From: Candidatus Aenigmatarchaeota archaeon
GTDB taxonomy: Archaea > Aenigmatarchaeota > Aenigmatarchaeia > QMZP01
Reading direction: 5' to 3'
Assembly: GCA_017609225.1 (NCBI GenBank)
Contig: JAFCEK010000055.1
Coordinates: forward strand, 1 to 5,549
Length of the DNA stretch: 5,549 nucleotides
Below the pieces are notes generated by a model. It was not told where the DNA came from. It did no database searches and saw nothing but the letters and a program-made list of their open reading frames with translations. The translations under genes and the position numbers were made by a program. Shown here piece after piece: positions 1 through 5,335 of this stretch; within the stretch, counting starts at the first letter, position 1, and each line of letters begins with the position of its first letter.

Positions 1-72
1 TGTCTCTTACTTTGTATAGGAGACGAGAGACATCTCTGCATCTCAAATATATCGGGTGCAGAGATGCAGACT
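1..72. repeat. Inverted-repeat cluster at the window's left edge
   Basis: No gene is visible in bases 1-128. The first 72 bases hold a 7-bp inverted repeat (TGTCTCT at 1-7 with AGAGACA at 26-32). They also hold a second arm pair that can form in two registers: CATCTCTGCA (31-40) with TGCAGAGATG (57-66), or TCTGCATCTC (35-44) with GAGATGCAGA (61-70). The ambiguity arises because each arm repeats a short GCAGAGAT-like unit. The cluster lies downstream of the minus-strand thioredoxin-fold gene, so it may be 3' UTR or terminator structure, or part of a degenerate repeat element that continues to 124. The function is inferred; the pairings are directly seen. Confidence 0.6.
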
Positions 73-124
73 ATGCATCCATCCGCTGTTTGAAAACAAT
101 GGTTTTCTGGTTCAACATAAAATT
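73..124. repeat. Dispersed ~50-bp repeat, copy 1
   Basis: This stretch closely matches 5270-5321 in the same orientation. The shared core runs 86-112 (27 identical bases), followed by the common tail CAACATAAAATT (113-124). Copy 1 lacks a GGTT tetranucleotide present in copy 2 and has an extra 4 bases near 82-85. Inside the core is a perfect 6-bp hairpin, GAAAAC (92-97), loop AATG, GTTTTC (102-107). The repeat ends four bases from the stop codon of the minus-strand gene at 129. The left arm that lets copy 2 fold into a longer palindrome is missing here, so this copy looks partial or diverged. Confidence 0.85.
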
Positions 125-128
125 AATT

Positions 129-1199
129 TTAACCGCAGCTTCCGCCTGAGCCTGAGGCTGTTCCGCCTCCAAAGCCCGGGGACATCTGTGCTGCGCTCAG
201 ATTCTCATTGCATTCCTCAGGCGGCGTGTTGAATGCATTGCATACTGCCTGTTTCACTGCCTCAGGTGACCTTGTAATGCTCACGGTTTTTCCGTTTATC
301 ACCATGGTTGGAGAGCCCCTAACCCCGTATTTGGAGTTCAGGTCTGCATAAACATTGTACTGCGGGAACCTTCCGCCCTGCCATGTGCTCCTGTCATCAT
401 AAAGGCCTGTTATATTGAATTCCTCGTCTGTTTCGCTTATGCAGCTGTCAAGCATGTCTGTGTCTATTCCAGCCTCTTCAAGGCAGCTTTCCTTTTCACC
501 GCTTTCTGTAAAGCATGATGCATAATCCAGATATTTCTCAGGCTGCTCTTTCTGTATGCAGTACTGCACCGTGTTTTCGTCCAGCTCCTTTTTGCCATGC
601 ATTATGTATGAAACCCATTTGACTGATATGTCTGCCTTGTCTCCAAGCAGCTCCCATACAGGAAGAAGTGCCTTCTGCATCTGCAAACCATACGGGCAGT
701 ATGACATTATAAACAGCTCAACCTCGGGCTTGTCTGACTTTGGAACAGACGGCGCTGTTGTTTTCTGCTGGTTCTGCTGCTGTGTCTGCTGCTTTATCTG
801 AGCTATTGCCTGGTCTATGTTAACGCTCTGAAGGAAAAGGTATTCACCATCCTTTGAAACATAAAATGTCATCGGGTTTGTTCCCTGGGATGTTTTGATG
901 TTTACATCTATTTCATATACTGTTCCTGTATCATTAACCCCTGTAAGATTTCCTGAAACGCCGGGAATTGCGTTTATGTACTCCAGTGCCCTTGCTGCAG
1001 CTGCCTCTCCAGACAACACGTTTCCGGTCAGCTGGCCTGTCAGGCTTCCTGTGTTTGAAACAAAACCAATTGAAAAGAATGCAACTGCAATTATAACAGC
1101 TCCTGCTATTGCCTTGGAGCTCAGAAATATCTTTTTTGCCTCATTTTCAAAATCTTTTTCCTCTCCGGCTTCCTGCTTTTTTTCCTCTTCCTCAGTCAT
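129..1199 (-). CDS. Membrane-anchored DsbA/thioredoxin-fold protein with CPYG motif
   Basis: A 356-residue probable extracytoplasmic thiol-redox protein. Residues 1-28 are highly charged (Glu/Lys-rich) and probably cytosolic. One hydrophobic segment at about 29-48 is a membrane anchor or uncleaved signal; no lipobox cysteine is seen. Residues ~65-130 form a small domain resembling the N-terminal part of DsbC-like proteins, followed by a Gln-rich linker (~134-146). The thioredoxin-like domain starts near 158 with strand ELFIMSY and C168-P-Y-G171. A Ser-Pro-Thr segment at 296-298 fits the conserved cis-proline loop. The active-site motif has one cysteine, not CXXC; other cysteines are at 214, 229, 239, 253, 320, 330 and 355. 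The tail is Gly/Ser-rich and ends SGGSCG. The start at 1199 is favoured because a TATA box lies 26 bases upstream and no ribosome-binding site is present. The fold call is solid; the substrate and exact redox role are unknown. Confidence 0.87.
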   Translation of the reverse strand: MTEEEEKKQEAGEEKDFENEAKKIFLSSKAIAGAVIIAVAFFSIGFVSNTGSLTGQLTGNVLSGEAAAARALEYINAIPGVSGNLTGVNDTGTVYEIDVNIKTSQGTNPMTFYVSKDGEYLFLQSVNIDQAIAQIKQQTQQQNQQKTTAPSVPKSDKPEVELFIMSYCPYGLQMQKALLPVWELLGDKADISVKWVSYIMHGKKELDENTVQYCIQKEQPEKYLDYASCFTESGEKESCLEEAGIDTDMLDSCISETDEEFNITGLYDDRSTWQGGRFPQYNVYADLNSKYGVRGSPTMVINGKTVSITRSPEAVKQAVCNAFNTPPEECNENLSAAQMSPGFGGGTASGSGGSCG

Positions 1200-1272
1200 A
1201 CGCTTTATTTATTTTGCACATTTAAATACTTTTGGTATATGCTTCTTTATCTAACCAGCATAATTATATAGC
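1200..1272. promoter_or_regulatory. Divergent intergenic promoter region
   Basis: This 73-bp AT-rich spacer separates the divergent thioredoxin-fold and Ca2+-ATPase genes, so it should drive both. For the plus-strand gene, candidates are TTTAAATA (1221-1228), which would give a ~20-base leader, or the weaker TATAT at 1236-1240 or CTTTAT near 1245-1250, which would give a short leader or none. No Shine-Dalgarno sequence precedes the ATG at 1273. Which box serves the pump cannot be decided from sequence. Confidence 0.55.
1221..1228 (-). promoter_or_regulatory. TATA box for the thioredoxin-fold gene
   Basis: On the minus strand this reads TATTTAAA, preceded by the purine-rich CCAAAAG, which fits an archaeal TFB-recognition element. 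Its centre lies about 26 bases from the ATG at 1199. That is the spacing expected when transcription starts at or next to the start codon, so the mRNA is probably leaderless. The TTTAAA core is self-complementary and could also be read toward the pump gene. Confidence 0.7.
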
Positions 1273-3945
1273 ATGAATGATTCTGCCTGGCACAGCATTA
1301 AGCCTGAGCAGGTTTTAAAGAAGCTGGGAACAAGCAAAAGAGGGATTTCTGACACACAGGCTTCTGAAAGGCTTAAAAGCTATGGCCCGAATGAGTTTGA
1401 GGAGAAAAAAAAGATAAGCAGGATTCAGATTTTTCTGTCCCAGTTCAGGAGCTTTCTTGTTATTATTCTTATAATAGCTGCTGTTATTTCTGCATTTGTT
1501 GGCCATATGATTGATGCTGTTGTGATACTGATAATTGTTATTCTGAATGCTGTTCTGGGGTATGTGCAGGAGTACAGGGCCGAGAAGGCAATGGAGGCGC
1601 TGAAAAAGATGGCAAGCCCGAAAACACTGGTGATAAGAGAAGGGAGAAAGAAAACAATAGAGAGCAGGATGCTGGTTCCGGGGGATATTGTGGTGCTGGA
1701 GGAGGGAAGCAGGGTGCCTGCTGATCTGAGGCTTCTTGATGTCAGCGAGCTTAAGATTGATGAGTCAGCGCTCACAGGAGAGTCTGTTCCTGTGGGAAAA
1801 CATCTTGAAATTCTGAAGCAGAAAACCCCTGTAAGCGACAGGAAGAACATGGCCTTTATGGGCACAGTGGTAACCTCAGGCAGGGGGCTTGGCGTTGTGG
1901 TTTCAACAGGCATGCGCACAGAGATGGGAAAAATAGCAGAAATGATTCAGGTTGAGGAGGAAAAGCAGACCCCTCTCCAGAGAACACTGCAAACATTTGG
2001 AAAGCATCTTGGGATTATGATACTTGCAATATGCGCTGTTGTGGTTGCTGTGGGGGTTTTCAGGGGGGAGAACATCCTGACCATGTTCATCACAGGCATT
2101 GCCCTTGCGGTTGCTGCCGTGCCTGAAGGCCTGCCTGCTGTTGTTACAATAACCCTTGCAGCAGGGCTGCAGAAAATGGCAAAAAGAAACGCTATTGTAA
2201 GAAAGCTTCCTGCTGTGGAAACCCTGGGCTGCACCACTGTGATATGCTCAGACAAAACAGGAACACTGACTAGGGGGGAAATGGTTGTAAGCAGAATTTA
2301 TTCAGACGGCAGGATAATTGATGTTTCAGGGGAGGGATACAGACCGGAAGGGGTTTTTTCGGTTTCAGGCAGGAAGATTGACCCGGAAAGGGACAAGGGC
2401 CTGAATATGCTTTTAAAGGCAGGAATACTCTGCAACAACGCAGAGCTTTCAAAAAAGAATGAATGGGATGTTATTGGTGATCCCACTGAGGGCGCACTCC
2501 TTGTTTCAGGGGCAAAGGCCATGAACATAAGCAATGTACAGGAAAAATACCCCAGGATTAAGGAGATTCCCTTCACCTCGGAAAGGAAAATGATGAGTGT
2601 TGTGTGCAGGTCAGCGGAAGGCAGGCAGGTTTTCTCCAAGGGGGCAGTGGAAACCATCCTGAATCTCTGCACCCGCATTTACAGGAACGGAAAAATAGCA
2701 AAAATCACTGCTGCTGACAGGAAGAAGATAAAGGAGGCAAACAGCAGAATGACATCAGGTGCCTTGAGGGTGCTTGCCTTTGCCTTCAAGGATTTAAGGC
2801 AGGGCGAAAAGGAAGAGAAGGGCCTTGTTTTTCTGGGACTCCAGGGCATGATTGACCTGCCCAGGGAGGAGGTCAAGAAGGATATAGCAATATGCAAAAA
2901 GGCAGGCATAAAGGTTGTAATGATAACAGGAGACCACAGGGACACAGCGGTTGCCATAGCCAGGGATTTGGAGATAATATCAGAAACAGACAGCAATGTG
3001 CTGACAGGCCAGGAGCTTGAGGAGATAAGCCATAAAGAACTTGAAAAAATAGCGGAGAATGTGCATGTTTATGCCAGGGTAAATCCTGTCCAGAAGGTCA
3101 AAATACTCCAAGCGCTGCAGAAAAGAGGTCATGTTGTTGCCATGACAGGGGACGGAGTTAATGACTCCCCTGCAATAAAGAAATCAGACATAGGGATAGC
3201 AATGGGCATAAAGGGAACAGACGTGGCAAAAGAGGCATCTGACATGATTCTCAGGGATGACAACTTCTCCACAATAGTGGATGCTGTGGAGAGCGGGAGG
3301 GCAATATATGACAATATACTAAAGTTTATACAGTACCTGCTTTCCAGCAACCTTGGGGAGGTTCTGGTTGTGTTTGTTGCCATGCTTATTGGATTTACAG
3401 ACCCAACAAACCCTTTAACAGGGTTTGTGATACCAGTCACTGCAATACAGCTGCTCTGGATAAACCTCCTTACAGACGGGCTGCCTGCGGTTGCCCTGGG
3501 GCTTGACCCCCCTGCCCCTGGTGTGATGGAAAGAAAGCCGAGGGACCCGAAAGAGAAGATACTGAACAGGAACATGCTCACTGACATTATAATAGTTGGC
3601 GTGATAATATGCATTGGAACCCTGTTCATTTTCAATATAAACCTGACAGAAGGCGCGGTAAAGGCGCAGACAGCCGCGTTCACAATGCTGGTTATGTTTG
3701 AGATGGTCAGGGTGCAGTCAGTGAGACTGAAGTACAAGGCAGGGCTGTTCTCCAACATGAAGCTGATATATGCAATGGCTGCCTCAATAATCCTCCAGCT
3801 GTTTGTAATATACATTCCCTATCTCCAGCTTGCCTTTAACACAACAGGCCTCTCAATTATGGACTGGATTGAAATAATCCTTGTGTCCTTAACTGTACTT
3901 GTAGTTATGTGGGTAAAGGAAAAAATACACAGAAGGGGCAGGTGA
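1273..3945 (+). CDS. P2A-type Ca2+-transporting P-type ATPase
   Basis: An 890-residue full-length cation pump of the SERCA/PMCA superfamily; it uses ATP to export Ca2+ from the cytosol. Domains in order: an N-terminal cation-ATPase segment, M1-M2 (~55-97), an actuator domain with TGES (168-171), and M3-M4 (~243-296) with PEGLP (284-288). The P domain carries the phosphorylated Asp327 in DKTGT, and the nucleotide domain has GDPTEG (402-407) and KGA (456-458). The hinge motifs are TGD (552-554) and TGDGVND (625-631), followed by six C-terminal membrane segments. Residues matching the SERCA Ca2+ ligands are present: Glu285 in M4, Asn693 and Glu696 in M5, Asn731, Thr734 and Asp735 in M6, and probably Glu810 in M8. 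This favours Ca2+ over Na+/K+, H+ or Mn2+, though specificity is inferred. No truncation or frameshift is seen. The M5-M6 connection is about ten residues longer than in SERCA1a. The gene is followed after 34 bases by a codirectional gene with its own TATA-like box. Confidence 0.96.
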   Translation: MNDSAWHSIKPEQVLKKLGTSKRGISDTQASERLKSYGPNEFEEKKKISRIQIFLSQFRSFLVIILIIAAVISAFVGHMIDAVVILIIVILNAVLGYVQEYRAEKAMEALKKMASPKTLVIREGRKKTIESRMLVPGDIVVLEEGSRVPADLRLLDVSELKIDESALTGESVPVGKHLEILKQKTPVSDRKNMAFMGTVVTSGRGLGVVVSTGMRTEMGKIAEMIQVEEEKQTPLQRTLQTFGKHLGIMILAICAVVVAVGVFRGENILTMFITGIALAVAAVPEGLPAVVTITLAAGLQKMAKRNAIVRKLPAVETLGCTTVICSDKTGTLTRGEMVVSRIYSDGRIIDVSGEGYRPEGVFSVSGRKIDPERDKGLNMLLKAGILCNNAELSKKNEWDVIGDPTEGALLVSGAKAMNISNVQEKYPRIKEIPFTSERKMMSVVCRSAEGRQVFSKGAVETILNLCTRIYRNGKIAKITAADRKKIKEANSRMTSGALRVLAFAFKDLRQGEKEEKGLVFLGLQGMIDLPREEVKKDIAICKKAGIKVVMITGDHRDTAVAIARDLEIISETDSNVLTGQELEEISHKELEKIAENVHVYARVNPVQKVKILQALQKRGHVVAMTGDGVNDSPAIKKSDIGIAMGIKGTDVAKEASDMILRDDNFSTIVDAVESGRAIYDNILKFIQYLLSSNLGEVLVVFVAMLIGFTDPTNPLTGFVIPVTAIQLLWINLLTDGLPAVALGLDPPAPGVMERKPRDPKEKILNRNMLTDIIIVGVIICIGTLFIFNINLTEGAVKAQTAAFTMLVMFEMVRVQSVRLKYKAGLFSNMKLIYAMAASIILQLFVIYIPYLQLAFNTTGLSIMDWIEIILVSLTVLVVMWVKEKIHRRGR

Positions 3946-3949
3946 TTGC

Positions 3950-3973
3950 TTTTTAAATTTTTGTTTTTATTTC
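3950..3973 (+). promoter_or_regulatory. TATA box within a T-rich terminator-like tract
   Basis: The 34-bp spacer after the ATPase stop is almost entirely T with an AAA core (TTTTTAAATTTTT, about 3951-3962). The TTTAAATT core is centred ~25 bases upstream of the ATG at 3980, which suits a leaderless start. The T runs (TTTTT repeated, ending near 3973) also match the oligo-T tracts at which archaeal RNA polymerase terminates. The tract may therefore end the pump transcript and start the next. No Shine-Dalgarno sequence is present. Confidence 0.6.
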
Positions 3974-3979
3974 ATCATT

Positions 3980-4687
3980 ATGCACAAGATTGATTTCTTT
4001 GTTCATCCGGAGCATGGACATATTGATTATGGAGGGCATCCCGACCAGGTGGAGTATAAGAGATATATTGAATGCCTTCTGGATGAAGCCGAAGTGAGCG
4101 AATACCCTGTGCTTGTAACAGGCAATTTCAGCACAGGTATATTTGAGGAAATAATCCCAGAGGAAAGAAGGGTAAGGTCTGATTCAGGGTATTTTTCTGT
4201 TTCCGGGCAGAAATTCCCCAGGGACAGGGGGGAGGTTCACAGGGATGACTGGGAAAGGTTTGTCAGGCTTATTCCTGATGAATATGATGATATGAGGGTG
4301 CATGGTGCATACTTTGGAGGCTGCCCGGAGGGGTTTGCTGTGCAGCTTTTTGCATATATATGGAGAGGGGAACACTGGCATGACTGGGTGACTGAAGAAG
4401 GCAACAATATATTCGGGCAGAAGGTAAATGAGAGCAAACTAAGAAAATTTCATGAACTGAATGGTGATTTCAGAAAATCAAAAATAAGATATGGCACAGT
4501 GCTGCATCTTCCAACACTGCAGCCAATTGATGGCTGCTCTGGAGTTATAAAACCCATAGAAGGATTGCCTCATGGAAACATCGCGTACCAGCTGCTTGAT
4601 TCCGGGTCAAGAATATTTTCAGTGCGAAAGCCAGAGGAAAGAAATATTTTAGGGAACATTTGCTCCAGCAGCATGGATTTCCAATAA
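3980..4687 (+). CDS. Hypothetical soluble protein, family not recognised
   Basis: A 235-residue protein with no signal peptide or membrane segment, so probably cytosolic. I do not recognise the family. The N-terminus is His-rich (His9, 12, 14 and 20 around a HPEHGHIDYGGHP stretch), then comes a helix and a predicted strand YPVLVTGNF (42-50), which looks like an alpha/beta core. A second conserved-looking block, RVHGAYFGGCPEGFA (106-120), has a strand-turn-helix pattern with Cys115 and is followed by the aromatic/His cluster WRGEHWHDW (128-136). The histidines, acidic residues and cysteine could bind metal or form a hydrolase site, but no known catalytic signature is complete. The start at 3980 is supported by the TATA-like box 25 bases upstream. 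The gene lies between the Ca2+ pump and the MGMT-like gene, with short spacers and no overlap. The intact frame and codon use like the neighbouring genes make it a credible gene despite the unknown role. Confidence 0.85.
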   Translation: MHKIDFFVHPEHGHIDYGGHPDQVEYKRYIECLLDEAEVSEYPVLVTGNFSTGIFEEIIPEERRVRSDSGYFSVSGQKFPRDRGEVHRDDWERFVRLIPDEYDDMRVHGAYFGGCPEGFAVQLFAYIWRGEHWHDWVTEEGNNIFGQKVNESKLRKFHELNGDFRKSKIRYGTVLHLPTLQPIDGCSGVIKPIEGLPHGNIAYQLLDSGSRIFSVRKPEERNILGNICSSSMDFQ

Positions 4688-4691
4688 ACCC

Positions 4692-4699
4692 TTATTAAT
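4692..4699 (+). promoter_or_regulatory. Possible TATA box for the MGMT-like gene
   Basis: The 38-bp spacer contains TTATTAAT, centred ~30 bases upstream of the ATG at 4726, and no Shine-Dalgarno sequence. The match to an archaeal TATA box is weaker than for the two genes with TTTAAA cores, so cotranscription with the preceding gene is also possible. Confidence 0.4.
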
Positions 4700-4725
4700 C
4701 CACAACCGAAAAATAAACCGATAAA

Positions 4726-5190
4726 ATGCCAAAATCATGGAAGGAGAAGCTTGAAGGCAGCAGGGATTTGCCAAAGGTAGTTAAGATAACAGGAAGAATG
4801 AGCAGGAGATGGGGCAAGGGAACTCTCGCTATTCCTTCACCAAGGGAAGTGGATGAGATAATGAGAAGTGTCCCGAAAGGAAAGCTTATCACAATAAACA
4901 GGATAAGAGAGATTGTAGCAAAAAAGCACAAAGCCAACATTGGATGCCCCATAACATGCGGGATATTTGCCAATATTGCAGCACATGCAGCATACGAGGA
5001 TGAGAAGGAGGGGAAGAAAGAAATAACCCCTTGGTGGAGAACACTCAAGCAGGACGGAAAGCTGAACGAAAAATACCCTGGCGGTGTTAATGAGCAGGCA
5101 AAAAGGTTAAAAAAGGAAGGACATAAAATAATACCCTTTAAGGGAAAGCAGCCGCCAAAGGTAAAGGATTATGAAAGGTTTGTGATTTAA
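4726..5190 (+). CDS. MGMT-family (alkyltransferase-like) DNA-binding protein
   Basis: A 154-residue basic protein with the O6-methylguanine-DNA methyltransferase DNA-binding fold. It matches the layout I recall for the short COG3695-type 'MGMT family protein' group: an N-terminal SWKEKLEGSRDLPKVV segment, a RRWGKGT turn (27-33), and the core start PREVDEIMRSVPKGKLITI (39-57) followed by a helix-turn-helix region. The block where MGMT has its Pro-Cys-His-Arg acceptor reads TPWWRTL (101-107), so Trp103 replaces the alkyl-accepting cysteine. The downstream DGKLNEKYPGG (110-120) corresponds to the DGxLxGYxGG loop of MGMT. Without the cysteine it should not carry out suicidal demethylation. By analogy with Atl1-type proteins (PWHR) it may bind alkylated or bulky guanines and flag them for repair, but that role is inferred. 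Two cysteines, 74 and 78, lie in the GCPITCG segment. It ends facing the convergent UPF0182-like gene. Confidence 0.88.
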   Translation: MPKSWKEKLEGSRDLPKVVKITGRMSRRWGKGTLAIPSPREVDEIMRSVPKGKLITINRIREIVAKKHKANIGCPITCGIFANIAAHAAYEDEKEGKKEITPWWRTLKQDGKLNEKYPGGVNEQAKRLKKEGHKIIPFKGKQPPKVKDYERFVI

Positions 5191-5196
5191 TTATAA

Positions 5197-5252
5197 TGTT
5201 GCCTCCGTATATCCGCCGACTTAAAGTCGGCGGTTTTCTTGGCGAGGCAACA
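5197..5252 (+). terminator. Nested hairpin with T-tract after the MGMT-like gene
   Basis: Seven bases past the stop, an outer 9-bp inverted repeat, TGTTGCCTC (5197-5205) with GAGGCAACA (5244-5252), encloses a very stable GC-rich hairpin. The inner arms are CCGCCGAC (5213-5220) and GTCGGCGG (5226-5233), with loop TTAAA. The inner hairpin is followed at once by TTTTCTT (5234-5240), so on the plus strand it looks like an intrinsic terminator. The outer stem is unusual for a terminator and suggests that the whole unit is a palindromic element. On the minus strand it lies about 85 bases past the UPF0182-like stop. Confidence 0.65.
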
Positions 5253-5254
5253 GC

Positions 5255-5321
5255 TGTTGAACCAGAACCATACATCCACTGTTTGAAAACAATGGTTTTC
5301 TGGTTGGTTCAACATAAAATT
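5255..5321. repeat. Dispersed repeat, copy 2, in a long imperfect palindrome
   Basis: Bases 5270-5321 repeat the sequence at 73-124 with two 4-bp indels. Here the copy forms the right half of a palindrome: TGTTGAACC (5255-5263) pairs with GGTTCAACA (5306-5314). CCAGAA (5262-5267) can pair with TTCTGG (5298-5303), and AACCAT (5266-5271) with ATGGTT (5292-5297). The core GAAAAC-AATG-GTTTTC hairpin (5285-5300) is an alternative fold. The left arm also joins the preceding hairpin through the perfect 12-bp palindrome CAACAGCTGTTG (5248-5259). It ends 14 bases from the minus-strand stop at 5336. This could be a MITE-like element or a 3' UTR/terminator element; no transposase is nearby. Confidence 0.8.
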
Positions 5322-5335
5322 TTCAGCTCAAAAAA

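Noticed and set aside
895..1254. A plus-strand 119-codon frame opposite the N-terminus of the thioredoxin-fold gene, overlapping the divergent promoter.
   Set aside because: It is antisense to the signal/linker region, has no promoter of its own and contains no recognisable domain.
3129..3815. A long (228-codon) minus-strand open frame opposite the ATPase C-terminal half, and similar antisense frames at 1425-1919 and 1947-2255.
   Set aside because: They are antisense to a full-length, motif-complete P-type ATPase. Their translations are low-complexity Ser/Thr/Ile-rich products of the opposite strand with no recognisable domain.
5198..5251. A tRNA-like fold: an outer stem enclosing a hairpin with loop TTAAA.
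   Set aside because: The enclosed region is only 54 bases and has no T-arm GTTCRA loop, no D-arm and no CCA-adjacent acceptor; it is a nested inverted repeat.
5187..5315. A 42-codon minus-strand open frame starting MLNQPENHCF and running through the palindrome, and a 15-codon counterpart starting MLNQKTIVFK at 71-118.
   Set aside because: Both start at the same repeat position, but the 4-bp indel shifts the frame after the fourth codon, so the repeat does not conserve a peptide. The longer frame is mostly stem sequence read through.
5197..5321. Integron attC-like recombination sites, because structured repeats follow gene 3' ends.
   Set aside because: The interval between copies holds divergent genes with their own promoters, not single-gene cassettes. 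The repeat arms do not show the paired RYYYAAC/GTTRRRY simple sites in the attC arrangement, and no integrase is present.
73..5321. CRISPR repeats or a composite transposon bounded by the two repeat copies.
   Set aside because: There are only two copies, 5.2 kb apart, with no spacer array. No transposase, cas gene or target-site duplication is visible between or beside them.
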